Source of the DNA: Siphonodentalium dalli
Lineage: Eukaryota; Mollusca; Scaphopoda; Gadilida; Siphonodentaliidae
Length of the DNA: 64,000 nt
NCBI GenBank assembly: GCA_032622095.1
Contig: CP136069.1
Span: forward strand, 108,470,278 to 108,534,277
Direction of reading: 5' to 3'
Program-made: the position numbers and the translations under genes
Notes under the pieces: generated by a model
Told to the model about the DNA's origin: nothing
The model's input: only the letters and a program-made list of their open reading frames with translations
The model's database searches: none
Shown here: piece by piece, positions 39,681 through 51,283 of the stretch
Position numbering within the stretch: the first letter of the stretch is position 1
How the letters are laid out: each line of letters opens with the position of its first letter

Positions 39681-41702
39681 TGGTATGGATGTTCACCACT
39701 ATAAGGACATTCAATGGCATCTGTTCAATGTAATCACCGGACGACAGTATATCTTGTTTTTGCACTGATTTAAATTTCATTATTTTTGTTCTTTCATTTG
39801 GTATTCCACATTATAGACAGGACATATCTCATTATTTTTGTCATTTTGTTTTGTCTTCCAGATTGGAGAGGGTAGAAGATTTCAGATACTCAGAAGCATA
39901 TAGAAGATGGCCACATCCAAGATAACGCAGCGAATCAAATGTCTGGTTATTATTATAGCCCCTTATTAAAAAAGGGTATATTGTTTTGCACGTGTCTGTC
40001 CGACATGCGTTCGTACATCCGCACAATGTCTGTTCAATGTTATAACTTGAACCGTAGTGCTCTGATCTCAATGAAATTTGGTATGGGTGTTCACCACTAT
40101 AAGGACATTCAATGGCATCTGTCCAATGTATGCACCGGACAACAGTATATCTTGTTTTTGCACTTGATTTAAATTTCATTATTTTTGTTCTTTCATTTTG
40201 TATTCCACATTAGGCAGGACAGATCTCATTTTTTTTGTCATTCTGTTTTGTCTTCCAGATTGGAGAGGGTACAATATTTCAGATACTCGGAAGCATACAG
40301 AAGATGGCCACATCCAAGATAACGCAGCGAATCAAATGTCTGTGGTTATTGTTATAGCCCCTTTTTTAAAAAGGTATATTGTTTTGCATCTGTCTGTCCG
40401 GACCAGACCTGTTAAGTTTTGAAAATGTCAATCCGTGAGATTTTTGCGGGAGGTATGCCCAAATATGTTCATGTTCCAAAAATAATTTTTATGATGAAGA
40501 TTGCATAGTTTTTATGAGTTTCTATTTTATAAATATATAGACCTAAATAAAATGGCAATGAATGTCCTGTTGGTAATTGTAATAGAGCTGCTCTGTGTGG
40601 GAGATACCACCATTTATTAAAAAGAAAGAAGCAGATCACACTTCGTAAAAATACTCAGAATTCCACCGGAAACAGCCGGATATGCGCGAAACCGAAAGTA
40701 CAACATCGTAATAAACGACAAAATTGACTCGTCTTACGGTTTAACCCACAAATGAAATGCACACATTCCACCATTTATTAACAAATTTTAAGAAGCAGAA
40801 ACTTTGTTTAAAGTTAGTCAAAACGAATCCGAGTTACACAGGTTATAACCGGACATGTATGCGTGAAACCGAAAGTACAAAATGACCCGTCTTAAAAGTT
40901 TTACCCGCAAAATGCATACCACTATCAGTGAACTTAAATCATAAAGTATCCATTACTTATGTTCATCAATGAGGCCTCACAATACAGCTGCACACTTGTG
41001 ATTAAACGTATTGTTTTATTTCGTTTGCAATGCATGCCACTAATCCGTTACTAAGAAATGTTCATCAATGCGGCCTAACAATACAGAACTTTGCACACTT
41101 GTGATTATACGTATTGTTTACTAAAACAACACCCTCCATACGTGTGGCTTCACCAGAGTGTGAAAATCAATTAATATCAGTCACAGTTCACCACAACTTG
41201 AGTCTTCAATCAAAAGTTACCGACGATACATTCTGGGAATGTTAATGTGTGGGTATTTACGGTACCGGAAATAAGGAAGTCACTGTCATTTGGGGAATTC
41301 CCGCAAATGCACGAATTTAAAAAATAAAAAAAACTTCGTTTTGGGATTTTCAATGTGGGGTTTTGACGAATCCGTGAGAAATTGGGGGTTATCCGTGTTT
41401 GCGGAATTGCCATGGAAATCCGTGAGTCTCACGGACAATCCGTGGAACTTAACAGCTCTGGTCCGGACGTTCGTACGTACATCCGCCCAATGTATGTTCA
41501 TGCCATAGTGCTCGGTTCTGAATGAAATTTGCTATGGATGTTCCCTACTATGAGTATACTCAGTAGAATATTCCATCGTTTTGTTCAGATTATTCATTCT
41601 AGAGTTATTCATCTTTGTTTATCTGGAAATGTTGGCTTTTTGGTCTGTCTGATGTCTTTTCAGGACATAACTTGAACAATAATGCTCGGTTCTCAATGAT
41701 AT
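39681..41702 (+). repeat. S + transposon-bearing L (second)
   Basis: Units start at 39681 (S) and 40080 (L with hAT copy 2), continuing to 41702. The order then changes to SL where copy 1 was followed by L+L, so the downstream context was swapped by a later exchange. Confidence 0.85.
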
Positions 41703-42312
41703 TTGGTATGGATGTTCACCACTATAAGGACATTCAATGGCATCTGTTCAATGTAATCACCGGACGACAGTATATCTTGTTTTTGCACTGATTTAAATTT
41801 CATTATTTTTGTTCTTTCATTTGGTATTCCACATTATAGACAGGACATATCTCATTATTTTTGTCATTTTGTTTTGTCTTCCAGATTGGAGAGGGTAGAA
41901 GATTTCAGATACTCGGAAGCATATAGAAGATGGCCACATCCAAGATAACGCAGCGAATCAAATGTCTGGTTATTATTATAGCCCCTTATTAAAAAAGGGT
42001 ATATTGTTTTGCACGTGTCTGTCCTGACATGCGTTCGCACATCCGCACAATGTCTGTTCAATGTTATAACTTGAACCGTAGTGCTCTGATCTCAATGAAA
42101 TTTGGTATGGGTGTTCACCACTATAAGGACATTCAATGGCATCTGTTCAATATATCTTGTTTTTGCACTGATTTAAATTTCATTATTTTTGTTCTTTCAT
42201 TTGGTATTCCACATTATAGACAGGACAGATCTCATTATTTTTGTCATTCTGTTTTGTCTTCCAGATTGGAGAGGGTAGAAGATTTCAGATACTCGGAAGC
42301 ATACAGAAGATG
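39748..42312 (+). repeat. 2962-bp-offset tandem duplication, copy 1 (includes hAT copy 2)
   Basis: Matches 42710-45273 at offset 2962, becoming 2961 after a one-T deletion near 44741. The left limit is G/A at 39747/42709 (ACGACAGTAT versus ACGACAATAT). The right limit is GGTCACATCC versus GGCCACATCC. Confidence 0.8.
40404..41460. mobile_element. Non-autonomous hAT-like DNA transposon, copy 2 (1057 bp)
   Basis: Same length, ends and interior as the copy at 35742, with target duplications GTCCGGAC at 40396-40403 and 41461-41468. I saw no difference from copy 1 by eye. It contains no transposase-sized reading frame. Its flanks match those of copy 1 for kilobases, showing it arose by duplication of the host segment. 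Confidence 0.85.
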
Positions 42313-42641
42313 GTCACATCCAACATAACGCAGAGAATCAAATGTCTGGTTATTGTTATAGCCCCTTTTAAAAAAAGGTACATTGTTTTGTACCTTTCTG
42401 TCCGGACGTTCGAACGTACATCCGCCCAATGTCTGTTCATGCCATAGTGCTCGGTTCTGAATGAAATTTGATATGGATGTTCCCTACTATGAGTATACTC
42501 AGTAGAATATTCCATCGTTTTGTTTAGATTATTCATTCTAGAGTTATTCATCTTTGTTTATCTGGAAATGTTGGCTTTTTGGTCTGTCTGATGTCTTTTC
42601 AGGACATAACTTGAACAATAATGCTCGGTTCTCAATGATAT
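41703..42641 (+). repeat. SL dimer with a 19-bp deletion and private changes
   Basis: The S unit starts at 41703 and the L unit at 42102. The L unit lacks 19 bp at the junction 42150/42151 (CTGTTCAATATATCTTG). The deleted stretch lies between CAAT direct repeats. The same L has clustered substitutions between about 42313 and 42525 (GGTCACATCCAACATAACG, GTACCTTTCTG, TTCGAACG, TTTAGATT), more than its copy at 45064. Confidence 0.8.
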
Positions 42642-44664
42642 TTGGTATGGATGTTCACCACTATAAGGACATTCAATGGCATCTGTTCAATGTAATCACC
42701 GGACGACAATATATCTTGTTTTTGCACTGATTTAAATTTCATTATTTTTGTTCTTTCATTTGGTATTCCACATTATAGACAGGACATATCTCATTATTTT
42801 TGTCATTTTGTTTTGTCTTCCAGATTGGAGAGGGTAGAAGATTTCAGATACTCAGAAGCATATAGAAGATGGCCACATCCAAGATAACGCAGCGAATCAA
42901 ATGTCTGGTTATTATTATAGCCCCTTATTAAAAAAGGGTATATTGTTTTGCACGTGTCTGTCCGACATGCGTTCGTACATCCGCACAATGTCTGTTCAAT
43001 GTTATAACTTGAACCGTAGTGCTCTGATCTCAATGAAATTTGGTATGGGTGTTCACCACTATAAGGACATTCAATGGCATCTGTCCAATGTATGCACCGG
43101 ACAACAGTATATCTTGTTTTTGCACTTGATTTAAATTTCATTATTTTTGTTCTTTCATTTTGTATTCCACATTAGGCAGGACAGATCTCATTTTTTTTGT
43201 CATTCTGTTTTGTCTTCCAGATTGGAGAGGGTACAATATTTCAGATACTCGGAAGCATACAGAAGATGGCCACATCCAAGATAACGCAGCGAATCAAATG
43301 TCTGTGGTTATTGTTATAGCCCCTTTTTTAAAAAGGTATATTGTTTTGCATCTGTCTGTCCGGACCAGACCTGTTAAGTTTTGAAAATGTCAATCCGTGA
43401 GATTTTTGCGGGAGGTATGCCCAAATATGTTCATGTTCCAAAAATAATTTTTATGATGAAGATTGCATAGTTTTTATGAGTTTCTATTTTATAAATATAT
43501 AGACCTAAATAAAATGGCAATGAATGTCCTGTTGGTAATTGTAATAGAGCTGCTCTGTGTGGGAGATACCACCATTTATTAAAAAGAAAGAAGCAGATCA
43601 CACTTCGTAAAAATACTCAGAATTCCACCGGAAACAGCCGGATATGCGCGAAACCGAAAGTACAACATCGTAATAAACGACAAAATTGACTCGTCTTACG
43701 GTTTAACCCACAAATGAAATGCACACATTCCACCATTTATTAACAAATTTTAAGAAGCAGAAACTTTGTTTAAAGTTAGTCAAAACGAATCCGAGTTACA
43801 CAGGTTATAACCGGACATGTATGCGTGAAACCGAAAGTACAAAATGACCCGTCTTAAAAGTTTTACCCGCAAAATGCATACCACTATCAGTGAACTTAAA
43901 TCATAAAGTATCCATTACTTATGTTCATCAATGAGGCCTCACAATACAGCTGCACACTTGTGATTAAACGTATTGTTTTATTTCGTTTGCAATGCATGCC
44001 ACTAATCCGTTACTAAGAAATGTTCATCAATGCGGCCTAACAATACAGAACTTTGCACACTTGTGATTATACGTATTGTTTACTAAAACAACACCCTCCA
44101 TACGTGTGGCTTCACCAGAGTGTGAAAATCAATTAATATCAGTCACAGTTCACCACAACTTGAGTCTTCAATCAAAAGTTACCGACGATACATTCTGGGA
44201 ATGTTAATGTGTGGGTATTTACGGTACCGGAAATAAGGAAGTCACTGTCATTTGGGGAATTCCCGCAAATGCACGAATTTAAAAAATAAAAAAAACTTCG
44301 TTTTGGGATTTTCAATGTGGGGTTTTGACGAATCCGTGAGAAATTGGGGGTTATCCGTGTTTGCGGAATTGCCATGGAAATCCGTGAGTCTCACGGACAA
44401 TCCGTGGAACTTAACAGCTCTGGTCCGGACGTTCGTACGTACATCCGCCCAATGTATGTTCATGCCATAGTGCTCGGTTCTGAATGAAATTTGCTATGGA
44501 TGTTCCCTACTATGAGTATACTCAGTAGAATATTCCATCGTTTTGTTCAGATTATTCATTCTAGAGTTATTCATCTTTGTTTATCTGGAAATGTTGGCTT
44601 TTTGGTCTGTCTGATGTCTTTTCAGGACATAACTTGAACAATAATGCTCGGTTCTCAATGATAT
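42642..44664 (+). repeat. S + transposon-bearing L (third)
   Basis: The S unit starts at 42642 and is followed by L with hAT copy 3, ending before the unit box at 44665. The S unit again has the one-base-shorter GTCCGACATGCG, linking it to the S units preceding the other transposon copies. Confidence 0.85.
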
Positions 44665-45273
44665 TTGGTATGGATGTTCACCACTATAAGGACATTCAAT
44701 GGCATCTGTTCAATGTAATCACCGGACGACAGTATATCTTGTTTTGCACTGATTTAAATTTCATTATTTTTGTTCTTTCATTTGGTATTCCACATTATAG
44801 ACAGGACATATCTCATTATTTTTGTCATTTTGTTTTGTCTTCCAGATTGGAGAGGGTAGAAGATTTCAGATACTCGGAAGCATATAGAAGATGGCCACAT
44901 CCAAGATAACGCAGCGAATCAAATGTCTGGTTATTATTATAGCCCCTTATTAAAAAAGGGTATATTGTTTTGCACGTGTCTGTCCTGACATGCGTTCGCA
45001 CATCCGCACAATGTCAGTTCAATGTTATAACTTGAACCGTAGTGCTCTGATCTCAATGAAATTTGGTATGGGTGTTCACCACTATAAGGACATTCAATGG
45101 CATCTGTTCAATATATCTTGTTTTTGCACTGATTTAAATTTCATTATTTTTGTTCTTTCATTTGGTATTCCACATTATAGACAGGACAGATCTCATTATT
45201 TTTGTCATTCTGTTTTGTCTTCCAGATTGGAGAGGGTAGAAGATTTCAGATACTCGGAAGCATACAGAAGATG
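42710..45273 (+). repeat. 2962-bp-offset tandem duplication, copy 2 (includes hAT copy 3)
   Basis: Partner of 39748-42312, carrying the third transposon copy and the same 19-bp deletion (junction near 45111). Private changes here are GTTTTGCAC (one T lost) near 44741 and AATGTCAGTTC near 45011. Confidence 0.8.
43366..44422. mobile_element. Non-autonomous hAT-like DNA transposon, copy 3 (1057 bp)
   Basis: Identical by eye to the copies at 35742 and 40404, with GTCCGGAC at 43358-43365 and 44423-44430. It is part of the 2962-bp duplication. The absence of seen differences among the three copies indicates recent amplification or homogenisation. Confidence 0.85.
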
Positions 45274-45602
45274 GCCACATCCAAGATAACGCAGCGAATC
45301 AAATGTCTGGTTATTGTTATAGCCCCTTTTAAAAAAAGGTACATTGTTTTGCATCTGTCTGTCCGGACGTTCGAACGTACATCCGCCCAATGTCTGTTCA
45401 TGCCATAGTGCTCGGTTCTGAATGAAATTTGATATGGATGTTCCCTACTATGAGTATACTCAGTAGAATATTCCATCGTTTTGTTCAGATTATTCATTCT
45501 AGAGTTATTCATCTTTGTTTATCTGGAAATGTTGGCTTTTTGGTCTGTCTGATGTCTTTTCAGGACATAACTTGAACAATAATGCTCGGTTCTCAATGAT
45601 AT
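44665..45602 (+). repeat. SL dimer with 19-bp deletion, second copy
   Basis: Copy of 41703-42641 without its clustered substitutions. The L unit keeps the 19-bp deletion (TTCAATATATCTTG near 45108) and TTCGAACG near 45371. Confidence 0.8.
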
Positions 45603-48600
45603 TTGGTATGGATGTTCACCACTATAAGGACATTCAATGGCATCTGTTCAATGTATGCACCGGACGACAATATATCTTGTTTTTGCACTGATTTAAATTT
45701 CATTATTTTTGTTCTTTCATTTGGTATTCCACATTATAGACAGGACAGATCTCATTATTTTTGTCATTCTGTTTTGTCTTCCAGATTGGAGAGGGTAGAA
45801 GATTTCAGATACTCGGAAGCATATAGAAGATGGCCACATCCAAGATAACGCAGCGAATCAAATGTCTGGTTATTATTATAGCCCCTTATTAAAAAAGGGT
45901 ATATTGTTTTGCACGTGTCTGTCCGGACATGCGTTCGCACATCCGCACAATGTCTGTTCAATGTTATAACTTGAACCGTAGTGCTCTGATCTCAATGAAA
46001 TTTGGTATGGGTGTTCACCACTATAAGGACATTCAATGGCATCTGTCCAATGTATGCACCGGACGACAGTATATCTTGTTTTTGCACTGATTTAAATTTC
46101 ATTATTTTTGTTCTTTCATTTTGTATTCCACATTAGGCAGGACAGATCTCATTACTTTTGTCATTCTGTTTTGTCTTCCAGATTGGAGAGGGTACAATAT
46201 TTCAGATACTCGGAAGCATACAGAAGATGGCCACATCCAAGATAACGCAGCGAATCAAATGTCTGTGGTTATTGTTATAGCCCCTTTTTTAAAAAGGTAT
46301 ATTGTTTTGCATCTGTCTGTCCGGACGTTCGTACGTACATCCGCCCAATGTCTGTTCATGCCATAGTGCTTGGTTCTGAATGAAATTTGGTATGAATGTT
46401 CCCTACTATGAGTATACTCAGTAGAATATTCCATCGTTTTGTTCAGATTATTCATTCTAGAGTTATTCATCTTTGTTTATCTGGAAATGTTGGCTTTTTG
46501 GTCTGTCTGATGTCTTTTCAGGACATAACTTGAACAATAATGCTCGGTTCTCAATGATATTTGGTATGGATGTTCACCACTATAAGGACATTCAATGGCA
46601 TCTGTTCAATGTATGCACCGGACGACAGTATATCTTGTTTTTGCACTGATTTAAATTTCATTATTTTTGTTCTTTCATTTGGTATTCCACATTATAGACA
46701 GGACAGATCTCATTATTTTTGTCATTCTGTTTTGTCTTCCAGATTGGAGAGGGTAGAAGATTTCAGATACTCAGAAGCATACAGAAGATGGCCACATCGA
46801 AGATAACGCAGCGAATCAAATGTCTGGTTATTGTTATAGCCCCTTTTAAAAAAAGGTATATTGTTTTGCACGTGTCTGTCCGGACATGCGTTCGCACATA
46901 AGCACAATGTCTGTTCAATGTTATAACTTGAACCGTAGTGCTCTGATCTCAATGAAATTTGGTATGGGTGTTCACCACTATAAGGACATTCAATGGCATA
47001 TGTCCAATGTATGCACCGGACGACAGTATATCTTGTTTTTGCACTGATTTAAATTTCATTAGTTTTGTTCTTTCATTTTGTATTCCACATTAGGCAGGAC
47101 AGATCTCATTATTTTTGTCATTCTGTTTTGTCTTCCAGATTGGAGAGGGTACAATATTTCAGATACTCGGAAGCATACAGAAGATGGCCACATCCAAGAT
47201 AACGCAGCGAATCAAATGTCTGGTTATTGTTATAGCCCCTTTTTTAAAAAGGTATATTGTTTTGCATCTGTCTGTCCGGACGTTCGTACATACATCCGCC
47301 CATTGTCTGTTCATGACATAGTGCTCGGTTCTGAATGAAATTTGGTATGGATGTTCCCTACTATGAGTATACTCAGTAGAATATTCCATCGTTTTGTTCA
47401 GATTATTCATTCTAGAGTTATTCATCTTTGTTTATCTGGAAATGTTGGCTTTTTGGTCTGTCTGATGTCTTTTCAGGACATAACTTGAACAATAATGCTC
47501 GGTTCTCAATGATATTTGGTATGGATGTTCACCACTATAAGGACATTCAATGGCATCTGTTCAATGTATGCACCGGACGACACTATATCTTGTTTTTGCA
47601 CTTGATTTAAATTTAATTATTTTTGTTCTTTCATTTTGTATTCCACATTAGGCAGGACAGATCTCATTTTTTTTGTCATTCTGTTTTGTCTTCCAGATTG
47701 GAGAGGGTACAATATTTCAGATACTCGGAAGCATACAGAAGATGGCCACATCCAAGATAACGCAGCGAATCAAATGTCTGGTTATTGTTATAGCCCCTTT
47801 TTTAAAAAGGTATATTGTTTTGCATCTGTCTGTCCGGACGTTCGTACGTACATCCGCCCAATGTCTGTTCATGCCATAGTGCTCGGTTCTGAATGATATT
47901 TGGTATGGATGTTCCCTACTATGAGTATACTCAGTAGAATATTCCATCGTTTTGTTCAGATTATTCATTCTAGAGTTATTCATCTTTGTTTATCTGGAAA
48001 TGTTGGCTTTTTGGTCTGTCTGATGTCTTTTCAGGACATAACTTGAACAATAATGCTCGGTTCTCAATGATATTTGGTATGGATGTTCACCACTATAAGG
48101 ACATTCAATGGCATCTGTTCAATGTATGCACCGGACGACAATATATCTTGTTTTTGCACTGATTTAAATTTCATTATTTTTGTTCTTTCATTTGGTATTC
48201 CACATTATAGACAGGACAGATCTCATTATTTTTGTCATTCTGTTTGGTTTTCCAGATTGGAGAGGGTAGAAGATTTCAGATACTCGGAAGCATATAGAAG
48301 ATGGCCACATCCAAGATAACGCAGCGAATCAAATGTCTGGTTATTATTATAGCCCCTTATTAAAAAAGGGTATATTGTTTTGCATGTGTCTGTCCTGACA
48401 TGCGTTCGCACATCCGCACAATGTCTGTTCAATGTTATAACTTGAACCGTAGTGCTCTGATCTCAATGAAATTTGGTATGGGTGTTCACCACTATAAGGA
48501 CATTCAATGGCATCTGTTCAATGTAAGCACCGGACGACAATATATCTTGTTTTTGCACTGATTTAAATTTCATTATTTTTGTTCTTTCATTTGGTATTCC

Positions 48601-49428
48601 ACATTATAGACAGGACAGATCTCATTATTTTTGTCATTCTGTTTTGTCTTCCTGATTGGAGAGGGTAGAAGATTTCAGATACTCGGAAGCATATAGAAGA
48701 TGGCCACATCCAAGATAACGCAGCGAATCAAATGTCTGGTTATTATTATAGCCCCTTATTAAAAAAGGGTATATTGTTTTGCACGTGTCTGTCCGGACAT
48801 GCGTTCGCACATCCGCACAATGTCTGTTCAATGTTATAACTTGAACCGTAGTGCTCTGATCTCAATGAAATTTGGTATGGGTGTTCACCACTATAAGGAC
48901 ATTCAATGGCATCTGTCCAATGTATGCACCGGACGACAGTATATCTTGTTTTTGCACTGATTTAAATTTCATTATTTTTGTTCTTTCATTTTGTATTCCA
49001 CATTAGGCAGGACAGATCTCATTACTTTTGTCATTCTGTTTTGTCTTCCAGATTGGAGAGGGTACAATATTTCAGATACTCGGAAGCATACAGAAGATGG
49101 CCACATCCAAGATAACGCAGCGAATCAAATGTCTGGTTATTGTTATAGCCCCTTTTTTAAAAAGGTATATTGATTTGCATCTGTCTGTCCGGACGTTCGT
49201 ACGTACATCCGCCCAATGTCTGTTCATGCCATAGTGCTTGGTTCTGAATGAAATTTGGTATGGATGTTCCCTACTATGAGTATACTCAGTAGAATATTCC
49301 ATCGTTTTGTTCAGATTATTCATTCTAGAGTTATTCATCTTTGTTTATCTGGAAATGTTGGCTTTTTAGTCTGTCTGATGTCTTTTCAGGACATAACTTG
49401 AACAATAATGCTCGGTTCTCAATGATAT
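45603..49428 (+). repeat. Irregular domain: SL, SLL, then S+S+L
   Basis: Unit starts are 45603 S, 46002 L, 46561 S, 46959 L, 47516 L, 48074 S, 48473 S and 48872 L. The S+S step at 48074-48871 is the only S doublet seen in the window. This region has many scattered private substitutions (TCGAAGATAACG near 46798, CACATAAGCAC near 46895, TTGTCTTCCTGATTGG near 48644, TTGATTTGC near 49171), so it looks less homogenised than its neighbours. No gene. Confidence 0.85.
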
Positions 49429-50327
49429 TTGGTATGGATGTTCACCACTATAAGGACATTCAATGGCATCTGTTCAATGTATGCACCCGACGACACTATA
49501 TCTTGTTTTTGCACTGATTTAAATTTCATTATTTTTGTTCTTTCATTTGGTATTCCACATTATAGACAGGACAGATCTCATTATTTTTGTCATTTTGTTT
49601 TGTCTTCCAGATTGAGAGGGTAGAAGATTTCAGATACTCGGAAGCATATAGAAGATGGCCACATCCAAGATAACGCAGCGAATCAAATGTCTGGTTATTA
49701 TTATAGCCCCTTATTAAAAAAGGGTATATTGTTTTGCACGTGTCTGTCCGGACATGCGTTCGCACATCCGCACAATGTCTGTTCAATGTTATAACTTGAA
49801 CCGTAGTGCTCTGATCTCAATGAAATTTGGTATGGGTGTTCACCACTATAAGGACATTCAATGGCATATGTCCAATGTATGCACCGGACGACAGTATATC
49901 TTGTTTTTGCACTGATTTAAATTTCATTATTTTTGTTCTTTCATTTTGTATTCCACATTAGGCAGGACAGATCTCATTACTTTTGTCATTCTGTTTTGTC
50001 TTCCAGATTGGAGAGGGTACAATATTTCAGATACTCGGAAGCATACAGAAGATGGCCACATCCAAGATAACGCAGCGAATCAAATGTCTGTGGTTATTGT
50101 TATAGCCCCTTTTTTAAAAAGGTATATTGTTTTGCATCTGTCTGTCCGGACGTTCGTACGTACATCCGCCCAATGTCTGTTCATGCCATAGTGCTTGGTT
50201 CTGAATGAAATTTGGTATGGATGTTCCCTACTATGAGTATACTCAGTAGAATATTCCATCGTTTTGTTCAGATTATTCATTCTAGAGTTATTCATCTTTG
50301 TTTATCTGGAAATGTTGGCTTTTTGGT

Positions 50328-51283
50328 CTGTCTGATGTCTTTTCAGGACATAACTTGAACAATAATGCTCGGTTCTCAATGATATTTGGTATGGACGTTC
50401 ACCACTATAAGGACATTCAATGGCATCTGTTCAATGTAATCAACAGACGACAGTATATCTTGTTTTTGCACTGATTTAAATTTCATTATTTTTGTTCTTT
50501 CATTTGGTATTCCACATTATAGACAGGACATATCTCATTATTTTTGTCATTTTGTTTTGTCTTCCAGATTGGAGAGGGTAGAAGATTTCAGATACTCGGA
50601 AGCATATAGAAGATGGCCACATCCAAGATAACGCAGCGAATCAAATGTCTGGTTATTATTACAGCCCCTTATTAAAAAAGGGTATATTGTTTTGCACGTG
50701 TCTGTCCGGACATGCGTTCGTACATCCGCACAATGTCTGTTCAATGTTATAACTTGAACCGTAGTGCTCTGATCTCAATGAAATTTGGTATGGGTGTTCA
50801 CCGCTATAAGGACATTCAATGGCATCTGTCCAATGTATGCACCGGACGACAGTATATCTTGTTTTTGCACTTGATTTAAATTTCATTATTTTTGTTCTTT
50901 CATTTTGTATTCCACATTAGGCAGGACAGATCTCATTTTTTTTGTCATTCTGTTTTGTCTTCCAGATTGGAGAGGGTACAATATTTCAGATACTCGGAAG
51001 CATACAGAAGATGGCCACATCCAAGATAACGCAGCGAATCAAATGTCTGTGGTTATTGTTATAGCCCCTTTTTTAAAAAGGTATATTGTTTTGCATCTGT
51101 CTGTCCGGACGTTCGTACGTACATCCGCCCAATGTCTGTTCATGCCATAGTGCTCGGTTCTGAATGAAATTTGGTATGGATGTTCCCTACTATGAGTATA
51201 CTCAGTAGAATATTCCATCGTTTTGTTCAGATTATTCATTCTAGAGTTATTCATCTTTGTTTATCTGGAAATGTTGGCTTTTT
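50328..51283 (+). repeat. Segment shared at a distance with 38103-39058 (copy 2)
   Basis: Copy of 38103-39058 at offset 12225, including TGGACGTTCACC, GTAATCAACAGACG, ATTACAGCCCC and CACCGCTATAAG. Only the last of these continues into the 1919-bp repeats downstream, so this segment probably helped seed that array. Confidence 0.75.

Larger units (their letters stand above)
38950..41923 (+). repeat. 4662-bp-offset duplication, copy 2 (includes hAT copy 2)
   Basis: Partner of 34288-37261. It carries the transposon at the same base of the same kind of L unit, with the same target duplication and the same private variants flanking it, so the transposon was copied with the array rather than inserting again. 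Confidence 0.82.

Noticed and set aside
35742-44422. Three independent transposon insertions at a hot spot
   Set aside because: All three copies share not only the target site but kilobases of flank with the same private variants at fixed offsets, so duplication of one insertion is simpler.
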